The translations under genes were made by a program, and so were the position numbers. This document shows, in pieces, positions 49,412-60,400 of a stretch of 64,000 nucleotides of DNA. The notes beneath the pieces are model-generated. The model was not told the DNA's origin, made no database searches, and saw nothing but the letters and a program-made list of their open reading frames with translations. The stretch is from Tritrichomonas musculus (Eukaryota > Parabasalia > Tritrichomonadida > Tritrichomonadidae): positions 310,001 to 374,000 of the forward strand of contig JAPFFF010000012.1 of the NCBI GenBank assembly GCA_039105265.1, in the 5' to 3' direction. The number at the start of each line of letters is the position of its first letter. Position 1 is the stretch's first letter.

Positions 49412-50113
49412 ATGTGCTGCAAGCTGCCAAAATACTCTTTCAAAGATGAAAAAATATTCCTAAAAAATATGTTTATGTTTTTTATTGTTATTCAATCCTT
49501 GACTGTTACTGTACTATGCATCGTTTCGATATCTTATTTCACAAAAACTAATGTTAATATCTTTCTATCTGTTGATATTATTACCCTTTTTATCGCAGTT
49601 ATTATTTTATCAATTATATTAATCGTTGTTGGATGGGGTTCAGCTGTCAGCAATACAACTTTCGCTTGGTATATTTTTCATTTCTTTATGTTTGCGCTTC
49701 TTATAATTGAAATTATGGTTTCACTTTACACTTCTAATCTATCTTCGTTTATGAAAACTGCTACCCATATATGGTCAAAAAATGAAGAAGATGAAAGATT
49801 AGAATTGCAAGATGGACTTAAGTGCTGTGGACTTACAAACTTTACAAAACCATCAAACGCAAATAACTGTCCTATCGCTGCTACAGAGTCTTGCCTTGAT
49901 CGATTAAGATCTATTTTAGTTACCTTAAGAAATACCTCAATTGTTGCTATGTTTGTTTGTATTGTTGTTGGAATTTTTATCGATTTTGTGGGGTGTGCTC
50001 TTTGTTTTCATCCTGACACATTTACTCTTGCTGAACAGGAATTAGAAGAATTATCAACCCCTCCGATAGATTTTCAAAACCATGAAAACCCATTTGCTAC
50101 AATACAAGAATAA
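49412..50113 (+). CDS. Tetraspanin
   Basis: The frame is open from 49373, but I prefer the ATG at 49412, giving MCCKLPKYSF: a Cys-rich cytosolic start typical of palmitoylated tetraspanins. The protein has 233 residues. Four hydrophobic segments are present (three in the first 110 residues, the last near 172-200). The large extracellular loop between TM3 and TM4 contains the signature LKCCGLTNF (Cys138-Cys139-Gly140) plus two more Cys (NNCPIAATESC), as expected for disulfide-bonded loops. The family organises membrane microdomains and, in trichomonads, is associated with surface contact and vesicles. It lies 66 bp behind the 974-bp element. Confidence 0.9.
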   Translation: MCCKLPKYSFKDEKIFLKNMFMFFIVIQSLTVTVLCIVSISYFTKTNVNIFLSVDIITLFIAVIILSIILIVVGWGSAVSNTTFAWYIFHFFMFALLIIEIMVSLYTSNLSSFMKTATHIWSKNEEDERLELQDGLKCCGLTNFTKPSNANNCPIAATESCLDRLRSILVTLRNTSIVAMFVCIVVGIFIDFVGCALCFHPDTFTLAEQELEELSTPPIDFQNHENPFATIQE

Positions 50114-50379
50114 TTTTCATAATCATATTATCTGTTAATATTTATATTTTAATTTAATCTGTAAATAAACAAATTTTAATTGCTTACAAATGTAAGTATT
50201 TGCGAGTTTACTTATATCAATAACCGAAAGGTAATATTTGACTGCGGATTACTTTGAATTGTGCTATATTAATGAAGTCAACCTTCAATAGATCATCAAA
50301 AACAATATACCTCTTTTTGGTATACAACAATTGATTTTAATTTCATTAATAAAAAGAGAACCATGATATTATAATCTTT

Positions 50380-51435
50380 TTAGTTTATTTCATATTCAAA
50401 ATCTTCTTCAACATCACCTATGACTTTATAATTGAATTTTCTCCTTTCTGGCACTTGGAACGAAATATCATAATCAAGTATACTACATTCTGTAGCGTTG
50501 AAATGACAGTTTTCAAAGGTGAAATTAATATAGTTACTTTGTGAATATTGACTTTTAATTTCATCTTCAGAATAATTTATACAAGATCCTTGTAAATAGA
50601 TACTTGCCTTCAACAAAAGATGACCCACATCATAAGCTAGTAATGAAGGGTTATTGATAAATATGCAAGAATTTATATAGTACAATCCAGACTCCAAGTT
50701 ACTAAACTTAACTGATAGAGGACTATTATTATTGGCATAATAAATCGAATTGGTTATAAATGAATCATTTTCATAATTTATCAAACCAATTTCTGCATTA
50801 TTTTTTGTTAAAATCATATAATTTATGTCCAAAATAGTTGAAATAATAAGATATGAATTTACGTCACATTTTGTGCAATTAGCATAATTAATATTCACAT
50901 ATTCTGAATTAATCAATCCATTCTCATCATTTTTTGGACATGAATAAAACTTAGTATAGTTCATATAACATGCAGTCGTGTCCATTGATATGTTCAAGTC
51001 TTCAACGGCACAATGAACCATATATACATTTTGAATAGGCCAATAAGGACGTCCTCGATTACTACCCAAGATAAAACATGAGTCAAAATATAAAGTATAC
51101 TTATTAGCCGAAATTCGCGCATAGTAAAAATAACATGAACAAAAAGAGGAACCATTAGCAGGATTAATGTTTGAATACATTTTTTCTCCATAATATTGGC
51201 TAGAGTCTGATTCAATATGAAATGCTGCATCCAGAAAATGAATAAAAGAGGAAGAAACCAAATCAATTTTCTGAGGCTTGATAGAAAAAGACTTATAAAA
51301 ACTAGGAATACTATGCGATATTTGCATATTATTAATTAAGAATTTGTTCTGTGTTGAATATGAAGGACTAATTAATAATGGCGAGTTGGATGTTGTAAGC
51401 TTTAAAGTAAGGCCAAGAATAGTGTAATTCATCAA
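50380..51435 (-). CDS. Beta-helix-like surface protein, possible fragment
   Basis: The ORF has 351 residues. It is rich in Asn, Ser, Tyr and Ile and has many short beta-like stretches ending in Asn or Cys (NYMILTKNNAEIGLINYENDSFITNSIYYANNNSP, FENCHFNATE). This is the pattern of right-handed parallel beta-helix proteins that parabasalids expand at the cell surface. No signal peptide or membrane anchor is visible, so it may be a partial gene or a soluble form. The first Met is doubled (MM). It is divergent from the USP7-like gene, about 220 bp away. Family placement is by composition only. Confidence 0.45.
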   Translation of the reverse strand: MMNYTILGLTLKLTTSNSPLLISPSYSTQNKFLINNMQISHSIPSFYKSFSIKPQKIDLVSSSFIHFLDAAFHIESDSSQYYGEKMYSNINPANGSSFCSCYFYYARISANKYTLYFDSCFILGSNRGRPYWPIQNVYMVHCAVEDLNISMDTTACYMNYTKFYSCPKNDENGLINSEYVNINYANCTKCDVNSYLIISTILDINYMILTKNNAEIGLINYENDSFITNSIYYANNNSPLSVKFSNLESGLYYINSCIFINNPSLLAYDVGHLLLKASIYLQGSCINYSEDEIKSQYSQSNYINFTFENCHFNATECSILDYDISFQVPERRKFNYKVIGDVEEDFEYEIN

Positions 51436-51654
51436 TAAATGTGAAATGAAGATATGCTAACGGAAAATCGCTAATAGTTCATTTAATTTTACGTGTGATT
51501 AGCGTATGATTGTGTATGAATGATGCATTTTATTCAAAAAAATTCAATCAGATTATTTTTAAATTATTCAATTTTCATATAATTCAAAATGGTAATTTGA
51601 AATTCAAACAAATTTTGCCAAACTACATTCATATCAAGGACAATTTCATATTAA

Positions 51655-54600
51655 ATGAAAACAATTCCAAAAAGAACAATTTCTGGAACTGTTGATGAAG
51701 AGCCATACCATATTCATGAAAAATGGACAACATGCGAAATTTTAAAAATGAATCCAGAAGGTGAACCTTCACCGAAATGGTCTGCCTCTGATAAAGTATG
51801 GAGGCTTATATGCTTTCCAAAAGGATATAATTGCGATGATCACTTTTCTCTTTTTCTATCTTGTGTGAAACTACAAGAGAATCACCAAGTGAGCTTTACA
51901 ATTCAAACTATTGGCGGTAAAAAAACAAAAAAAGAATCATCAACTTATCCTTTTTCGCCTACTATTAAAAACAGAGGATTTTATAAATTTATACCTTTAG
52001 ATGATATTGATTCATACACAGTTAACGGAAAAATTAATTTCGAAATTGATATCAAATTTAATCCTCCAAAATCAGGAAATACAAACTTGAGAAAAGAAGT
52101 TGGTCATGTTGGTCTTCGAAATCAAGGGGCTACATGTTATTTGAATTCGGCTCTTGAATGCCTTTTTCATATTTGCGCTTTCCGAAAAATTGTATTTAGT
52201 CTCCCAACTAAAGGTGATGAGGATATTACTAAAAGCGTTCCACTTGCTTTGCAGAGATTGTTTATCCTCATGCAAAAATCTACATATTCTCCCTCAACAT
52301 CACAACTAACAACAGCTTTTGGATGGAGTAAAAAAGACCTTTTTCAACAAAATGATGTTCAAGAGTTTATGACTGTGTTTATTAATAACCTCAAAGATAA
52401 AATGAAAGAAACAGAAAATCAAGATGCAATTTCTCGACTTTTTGATGGTAAATTTATTCATTTCATTAATGGCCTCGAAATAGAATATACCTCAGAAAAT
52501 AAAGAAGATTTTAATATAATCTCTTTAGATATTCAAGGAAAAAGCAGCCTTAAAGAATCTCTTAATTCTCTAGTTCAAGCCGATATGCTTATTGATGATA
52601 AAAAATATAAACTTGAAGGCTATGGATACATCGATGCTTTTAAAGGAACCCAATTTTTAGAGCTTCCTCCAGTTCTCCATTTTCACCTTAAAAGATATGC
52701 TTTTAATATGTATATTGGCGCAACAAAAATAAATAGTCGCTACGAATTTCCTTTTGAATTAGATATGTCACAATATATGTCAACTAAGATCAAAAACGAT
52801 GAACGATATAAATATGAACTTTTCAGTGTTCTTGTACATGCTGGTGGCGCTCAATTTGGCCATTATTATGCTTATATTCGCCCAACTGTTGATAGAAAAT
52901 GGTTTAAATTTAATGATGAAATAGTATCTGTCGTTTCTGAAGAAGCAGCTATCAACGATAATTTCGGTGGAAATAAATTAAATTCTGCATATTATTTAGT
53001 TTATATACAAAAATCGGAAATTGACAAAATTATGTCACCTGTCGAAGATAAAGATATTCCAAAACACATTTTGGACTATTACAAAGAATGGAAAAGCATG
53101 CATAGCGGCTTTTCTCCAAGTATTTCACTAAATGTTTTAAACGAAGAAGTATATAAAAGAACGTTAAAAATAAACGGACGGATAATATCTAATCTTGTCA
53201 CTCCTAAAGTCAAAACTCTTGGAAATATCAAGTTATTAGATTTAATACCAGAATTTAAGAGAAAAGCTGAAATTATTTCAAATTCAGAAGTTTCATTATG
53301 GACTGTTGACGAATTTGGATATCCAAAGAAACACATTTCACCTACTTCTAATGTAAGCCAATACTTCAAATCTTCATCTCAAATATTTGTTACAAGAAAT
53401 AATCAAGAATTTTCCAAAGATGATTCAAGGCCATTTTTGGTTTCATATTATGATTCAAATGCAATTTATCCTCTCATATATATAAAGTTTGTCGTTCTTA
53501 AGTCAACATCCAATCTTGTTTCTTTAATGGATGAAATTCGGAAATTAACTAAAATCAATGACCAAACAGCTAAATTTTTAACATATTATGTTCATCCAGA
53601 TGGGAAAACAGAAGAAATCAATCCAGAATTTACGTTAAGCACACTTAACGCCCAAAATGGAATGTTTGTTTTCCAACAACATGATTTAGCGAAACCTGAC
53701 GAAACAGAAGAAATTAAAACATATAAAAGCATTGAACTTCTCCCAGAATATAAGGCAACAACATTTCTCAAATTCAGTGATTTCATCAATAAGGCTTCCT
53801 TATTTAATTTTATAATGATTGATCACGAAGAAATTGCATTCAAGCTTCTTATCGATAAACAAGATTCACTTATAAATTTATTACAATGCATTAGAAAAGT
53901 ATCAAATCTTACTAATCAAGACTCTGTTCTTCTCTTCAAAAAAGAAGAAAAAACAAATTCGCCAAGCGAACGTCCTATTATTATAAGAAAAGATGAAACT
54001 ATTCAGCAAGTTATTACAAACGATGTAATTTATTTTAAAATTATTTTTAATATTTCACAAGAAGAAGTAGGACAAATGAAATCATTCAGATTACAAATTT
54101 TGAATGAAGATCGTGATACATTGCAGACCCCAACTTTATTAATGCCCAATGTTTTCTCAGTTAATGATCTCGTCTATAAAATCAAAAATATCGATAATAC
54201 TTTAAAAAACAAGCCAATCCGTGTTCTTCAAATTCAAGATTCACAAATTATCAATATTCTGAAGGATGAGGAAGAAATTAATGACTTAAAAGATTACAGT
54301 TTGAGAGCTGAGGTCATCCCTGAAGACCAACTCAATCTTACAAATAATCAAATTGTTCGTGTGACTTTAACAATAGATTTGGATAATCCACGACAAGGAA
54401 GCATCGGAAAACCATTTATTATTAAAATCATTGATAATGAAAAGTTCAAAGAAACTAGAGAGAGGCTCTGTAAAATACTCAAAATGGTGAATGTATCCTT
54501 TGGCTATACCAATGATTACATTTCACAAGATAAAGTCAAATTATTAAAAGATGAAGATTGTCTATCAGAGCTACTCAAAGGAGATCAAACAATGCTTTTC

Positions 54601-54681
54601 GCTTTTTTGCCTGTTGAGCATCGAAAAAGTCAAAAAATTAATACTTTTGATATTAATAATGATGTTGTAATATATAATTAA
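51655..54681 (+). CDS. USP7-type ubiquitin-specific protease
   Basis: The ORF has 1008 residues, close to USP7 (about 1100). Residues about 20-135 look like a MATH/TRAF-like domain (EKWTTCEIL..., VWRLICFPKGYNCDDHFSLFLSC). The USP catalytic domain begins VGLRNQGATCYLNSALECLF with nucleophile Cys161. The His box is LVHAGGAQFGHYYAYIRP with His403, and the expected acidic partner region follows (KFNDEIVS). The C-terminal half (about 470-1000) has repeated ubiquitin-like folds, as in USP7. It removes ubiquitin from nuclear or cytosolic substrates. MATH + USP + Ubl order is the USP7/Ubp15 layout. No break is visible. Confidence 0.9.
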   Translation: MKTIPKRTISGTVDEEPYHIHEKWTTCEILKMNPEGEPSPKWSASDKVWRLICFPKGYNCDDHFSLFLSCVKLQENHQVSFTIQTIGGKKTKKESSTYPFSPTIKNRGFYKFIPLDDIDSYTVNGKINFEIDIKFNPPKSGNTNLRKEVGHVGLRNQGATCYLNSALECLFHICAFRKIVFSLPTKGDEDITKSVPLALQRLFILMQKSTYSPSTSQLTTAFGWSKKDLFQQNDVQEFMTVFINNLKDKMKETENQDAISRLFDGKFIHFINGLEIEYTSENKEDFNIISLDIQGKSSLKESLNSLVQADMLIDDKKYKLEGYGYIDAFKGTQFLELPPVLHFHLKRYAFNMYIGATKINSRYEFPFELDMSQYMSTKIKNDERYKYELFSVLVHAGGAQFGHYYAYIRPTVDRKWFKFNDEIVSVVSEEAAINDNFGGNKLNSAYYLVYIQKSEIDKIMSPVEDKDIPKHILDYYKEWKSMHSGFSPSISLNVLNEEVYKRTLKINGRIISNLVTPKVKTLGNIKLLDLIPEFKRKAEIISNSEVSLWTVDEFGYPKKHISPTSNVSQYFKSSSQIFVTRNNQEFSKDDSRPFLVSYYDSNAIYPLIYIKFVVLKSTSNLVSLMDEIRKLTKINDQTAKFLTYYVHPDGKTEEINPEFTLSTLNAQNGMFVFQQHDLAKPDETEEIKTYKSIELLPEYKATTFLKFSDFINKASLFNFIMIDHEEIAFKLLIDKQDSLINLLQCIRKVSNLTNQDSVLLFKKEEKTNSPSERPIIIRKDETIQQVITNDVIYFKIIFNISQEEVGQMKSFRLQILNEDRDTLQTPTLLMPNVFSVNDLVYKIKNIDNTLKNKPIRVLQIQDSQIINILKDEEEINDLKDYSLRAEVIPEDQLNLTNNQIVRVTLTIDLDNPRQGSIGKPFIIKIIDNEKFKETRERLCKILKMVNVSFGYTNDYISQDKVKLLKDEDCLSELLKGDQTMLFAFLPVEHRKSQKINTFDINNDVVIYN

Positions 54682-57414
54682 TAATAATAAAAAAATTAAA
54701 AAACTTCAGTATTATATATATTTAAAATCAATAAATTTAAGAAACATTAAAATACAACGATCATTAAAATTACTGCCTTTTGTGAGATTTATAGATCACA
54801 AAATATATTTTAATTTTTTCGAAAATGTGTTTTAACTAAGACTTAAATTTATAGAAATTGGTTTCACAATAACATCATCCAGCATAAAATTCCAGTAAAA
54901 TCAATCTTTCTTTTTTTTTTTTGAATCACAAAAAACGATCATTGAGAAAATCTTTATTATGTAAAAAATAAAATAGAAGCTGATGCATTAGTTAAAAAAA
55001 TGAAAGATGTATATACCATTATTTTGAGTTTTATTGAAGTAACAGAAGTCTCAGGCACTGATTTAAAAAATAATAATTGGTATTATTGAAAAGCACCACG
55101 TTTTGCAAGACAAAGATGAATTTCAAAAAATTTTTCAATTAATATTTAAAATTATCATTGAGCTTCAGATTTTATTGAGAAATTAGAAAAAAATCTTTTA
55201 AGCTTTAATTAAATGCAATCCAGCCTCAATTATACTTTTGAAGGACATCTATCATATACGAAATAACAATTTCTTCTTCTATAAAATCAATTAGAAAATC
55301 TGCTTTCTCTTATTGCATATCGTTAACAATTCTCCTTTCTGCTACTTCAGCCAGGTGCAATGCTTTCTATCACTGTACATCATTAAGACCAAATATCAAT
55401 TCCATCTTTTGGGATTGGATTCAATGCTTTCTTAAGTTGTTCATCATTGAAACAATTATCAATTCTATTTGATGTATCTGTTATTGGACATTATATTTGC
55501 GATGAATGCTAATCATTGGCACAATTATCAATTCCTTCTTCAGAATCATCATTTGGATACAATGCTTTCCCAGGATGCTCATTGCTAAAACAAATTTAAT
55601 TTTAATTTAATTTTTCTATGGAAGCTCATTATTGATGCATATAACAATTTCCATCCTCTTAGTGACTTTCTTTGGATATTCATCAATGACACAAATTTTA
55701 CTTTTCCTTCTTCATTAACAGAAATTGAATCTAAAGCATTGCATTCAAATGATTTTACTAAAATAACAATTCCTTCTTCTGTAAAAATAATTGATGAACG
55801 TACTTTTAAAAAAATTTCATCTTTGGCTGGAATAACAATTCATTCCTCTACATTTTCACATGGATACAATGCTTTTGATGGATGCTCGTAATCAAAGCAA
55901 ATAACTTTTTAACAATCATTCTTCAATCTATTCAATTCATAACTCGTCTTTCGAAGGATGCTCATTATTATCACAAATACTTATTTCTTCATTTATGATT
56001 ATCAATTGTAAATCCTGCTTTTTTTGAATGTTTGTCGTTGAAAAAAGCGGAGTTTGAAATTAATTCTCACGTGATTTCAAACGACGATTATATTTCATCA
56101 TTAGCACCAATATTAATACAAATATCTATTCATTTCTCTGGATGTTTCATCATTAGCACTATTACCAATTCCTTCTTCTGTAACTTCAATTGGAATTAAT
56201 ACTTTTCTGGAATGTTCAAAATTAAAACAAATATCTATTCTTTTTTTTGTAAAAAAAAAAAAAATCGAAAACAATGCTTGTTCTTCTTGTCCATTATAAA
56301 TTAGTTAGTTGATTTTGGGGAGTAATTTAGTCCATAGTTCATATGAAAACTTTAAAAGGCAAGTATAATTTGTCCCTAAACAAACCTATTAAATGCATTA
56401 TAAGACTGAAAACCTATTTACACTACATCACTAAACAAACATATTAATAAGAATAATGCTATATTTATTTAACATCAATGCTATCATGAAACATATTATT
56501 TAAAAATTTTCAGAAAATATAAAAACTCAATAAAAACACTCATAAAAGAAATGGTATCTAATGCTATACCATTAATTTAAAATTCAAACCGAATTTAACT
56601 TATTCAAAAAATATTAAATATTTCCAATATTTCTCGTATAGCTTTCTTTAAACTCAAAAAGATTCCACATTTCAAAAATACATATTTATAGATACTGTAA
56701 TGGTAATAATTATTTTTCCTTATTTCTTTTATTGATTATTTTAGAATGCATTTTCACTTTCCCTTCAAAAAAAAAAAAAAATTGAACCATGCAATTTTCT
56801 TTATTCAAAATTATTATTGAAATTTCGATATCATTCAAAAAAGTAATCGCAAAATTCAAAATTTGAGGTGATAATTATATTACGATCGAGTAATTCAATT
56901 ATCATAAAATATATTTTCTTTTAGAATTAACTAGACGAATACACAACTTAGAAAAAAAAATTTTAGATATTTTATATTTAAGTCAAACTTTCTTCAAACC
57001 ACTTATGTTATAATATAAGCCAACTAAAATCAAAAAAAAATTATTTAAATATCATTTTTATAATTATTAGGTTTAATAATGAATTAAAATGCGATACTTT
57101 ATATTTTTTTGGAACCAAATGCAATCATCATATGCTATTTGGTATTCTTTTATTCTAAAAATGATAATCATCTCATCTTAACTCTTTTAGTCTTTGTTGA
57201 GCAACTGGTATAAAAAAGAAGAAGATTATCAAAAAGTTTATCTGCTTTATTGATTAGCATATGAGTCTCTTTGACAACTTGCTATTTTAGGAATGTAAAA
57301 ATAATGTATTCAAAAAGTTCATCAAAGAAATGTGATATAAAAAATAGCTTGTATAAAATCTTGGACATGTGATATAAAAAACGCATTAATAATTAAACTG
57401 AAATTCTATAAAAA
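54682..57414. other. Long non-coding region with a decayed gene
   Basis: These 2.7 kb have no intact gene. The centre (about 55240-56260) reads on the minus strand as a stop-riddled tandem-repeat protein (separate entry). The flanks, 54682-55240 and 56260-57414, are AT-rich with homopolymer runs (A-runs near 56250 and 56770). No TTAA-flanked element was found here. Confidence 0.6.
55240..56260 (-). pseudogene. Decayed tandem-repeat protein gene
   Basis: Reading the minus strand, a motif close to EHPxKALxPxxxxEEGIxNxAND recurs at several places. Clear copies are at about 56130-56205 (EHSRKVLIPIEVTEEGIGNSANDE), 55850-55890 (YEHPSKALYPCENVEE), 55525-55590 (EHPGKALYPNDDSEEGIDNCAND), 55395-55435 (KALNPIPKDGIDIW) and 55325-55372 (KALHLAEVAERRIVNDMQ). 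Stops and frame changes separate the copies, so no product is possible now. The repeat resembles nothing I can name. It appears to be a host gene that died some time ago; the flanks show no terminal repeats that would mark it as a transposon. Confidence 0.55.
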
Positions 57415-60400
57415 ATGCTAAAAAAATCATCTTCAAAAGGTTCATCTCATGAATATCAAACGCAAAATAGTCCAGAACATCTTCAACGTCTAGTTGATGA
57501 CTTAATTTATGGCAAGCCAGTCTCATCAATAGATAAATCTCTTCATTCACAATTAGTCCCATTTTTACAAGAAGCCAAAAATAAGGCGATAACAAATGAA
57601 AATCATAATTTAGAACGGAAAATCAATGTAATCATGAAGCAATTGACCTTAATTCCAACCAACAATAAAAAAACGCGAAAAAGAAAAACGGAAAAAGAAT
57701 ACAATTCGTATTTAAAAACGCAGTCAATTACGCTACTACAAGATAATAAAGAATGTTTAGAACTATCATCCAAACTTATAAATAATGAGATTTCTATCTA
57801 TAAAGTCCCGGTTAATTTGATCCATCCTGTTTGTCATTTCATAAGGCAAAAAAGAATCGAATCAACGGAAAATCATCAATATGAAACCGCCAAAAAATGC
57901 GACCAATTACTAACTGACCTACAAGAGCACTCAATCAACTTAATAAAGCCTGAAAAGAAAGATAATTCTGAATATATTGAACGTCTTAAAACAATCTACA
58001 ATGAAGCGTTACTCAGAAAAAATAAGGCAAAAAATGAGTTCGATGACCAATTCAAACATTTGGATGAGGAACTAAATAAAGCTTTGAAAAGTTTCACAAT
58101 CGAGTATAATGAAATTAATAAAGAAATAATTATCGAAGAAAGTGAAATCCAGAATTGTAAAGGATTCACACCGAGCCTCATGTTGTTGAATATGAAAAAT
58201 CAAGAACAACTTTATTCAAAAGCAAACATGTTCAAAGAAGCTCGTGAATTGAATAAAAAGGTTAAAAATCAGGAAAAATTAGAGAAGGACGAGTTCGTGA
58301 AGCAGGGAACTGCTTCCATTCAAAACAAAAAAGTGGAAATCGAGAAAAATAAATCAAAAAGATTCAATTCAATTAACTCGTTCTGGGACGAGAAAAAAGC
58401 TTGGCTGCACAAGAAATACGTTAAGGCAATGGCAGAGTCAAATGACGAGATAAAATCAATCGCTTTGAGACTTCAGCAATTTGAAATAAAAGTGACAGAT
58501 GAGCCATTTGTATTGTCAAAGGAAAAACAAATTATTAAAAACGATCAAAACGAATTGAATAATAATGGAAATGATAAAGAATCTGTCGCTTCTGATTCTA
58601 ACTCTCAAAGATCAAGAAGCTCTTCAAGAATATCACGGGCTTCATCCAAATTTTCACGTGTTTCAAATTCAAACAAAGAAAATCAACCCAACTCCAAAGA
58701 GAATTCGTCAAATTTGAGAGAAAATCAACTCAATTCTAAAGATAATTCGTCTGTTGTGAGAGAAAATGAACTTAATTCTAAAGAGAATTTGTCAAATTTG
58801 AGAGAAAATCAACTCAATTCTAAAGATAATTCGTCTGTTGTGAGAGAAAATGAACTTAATTCTAAAGAGAATTTGTCAGGTGTGAGGCTAAGTTCGTCTG
58901 CTTCTTTGAGTGATAAAGATGTGACTGAGACAAGAATCAATGTGCAGAACAGCACGGTCAGTGCAATATCGGCACAGAATGATGGCGGCAATAATAAAGA
59001 AGAACCCGAGTTAGAGTTTCTTGAAGAAAACACGGACTCTTCAGATGGCGAATCATTAGAATTCCTTTCTTCGCGGTCAGGGAATGTTTCGTCCGAAGTG
59101 GCTCAAGAAAACCAAGAAGACTTGCCGTCATACTCGCGCTTCCTGAGCAAGAACAGAACAGAAATCAACGACGAGCCAAGGAAGAGGAAGAACCTGTGCT
59201 ACTCCGAATTTCTGCAGAGCAAGAAGCAAATCAAGGACAACCAATCGTCGTACTCGACAGCGTCTTACTACTCGTACACAAACGAGTCAGATTCAATTTC
59301 TGCTCATGAATCAGCCAAGAAGAAAGAAGCAGCGGAAAATCCGAGCTATTTGTCCGACGGTTCTATTCAAGCGGGAGACAGCAACTCTTATTATTACTAC
59401 TCTGAGAATCCGTCCAATTCTGGGTCGTACTATGAGTACTCGTACGTGACAGATGCTTCATATGAGTCACAGAATTCGCTGCTCGATTCGCAGTATTCTC
59501 TGAACTATTCGGGCGGCTACAACTACTCCGATTATTCACAGGTCTCTGAAGAACCAGCGTCGGTAAGCGCGCAGAGCTCTGCTTATTATTACTCAGACGC
59601 CTCGGGTAATTCTCAAGCTTCGTACTATTCGTATGGATCAAGTAAAAACTCGGGCCTGAATTTGAAGAAAAACGCAATCGGAGTCCAGGTGTCAAGCGCA
59701 TCACTGGCTTTCAATGAGACGCGAGCGAGGAGGCTGCCGAAGAGATTCAATCCTTCACGGAGGCCAAATGCTTCAAGCGCTTCTCAGAATTCTGAAAGAC
59801 AGATGTCAGATGCATCTAAAAGGTCAAATAATTCACAGGTCTTGAGTGAATCTCAAAAAGAAAGGCAAGTTTCTGACGCATCACAAAAATCAGACAAACC
59901 AAGTGAAAAATTAGTTTCTGATGCATCTAAAAAGTCAAAGGCATCAAACAAACCAAAAGAAAGACAAGTTTCTGATGCATCACAAAAATCTAACATTTCA
60001 AACAAACCAAGTGAAAAGTTAGTTTCTGATGCATCGCAAAAATCAAATGCATCAAACAAACCAAGTGAAAAATTAGTTTCTGATGCATCGCAAGCTGCAG
60101 AAGCATCGCAGCCAAATGAAGGTCAATTTTCTGATGCAAACAATTCACAGGTGTTGAATGAAAGACAAGTTTCTGCTGCTTCACAGATGCCAGGCAGCGG
60201 GCAGCCCGGCGGAGTCGCTGAGTCTGGCAGGTCTCATGCTTCAAACGCCTCAAAAGTTTCTAACGCTTCACAAAGGTCAAATGCATCAAGGAAAGGACAG
60301 GCAGGGGGGCGGCGGGCATCTGACGCATCGCAGCGATCGAATGAGCCACAAGGCGAGATGCAGCTTTCTAACAGTTCACAAGAATTGAGGCAGGCCTCTG

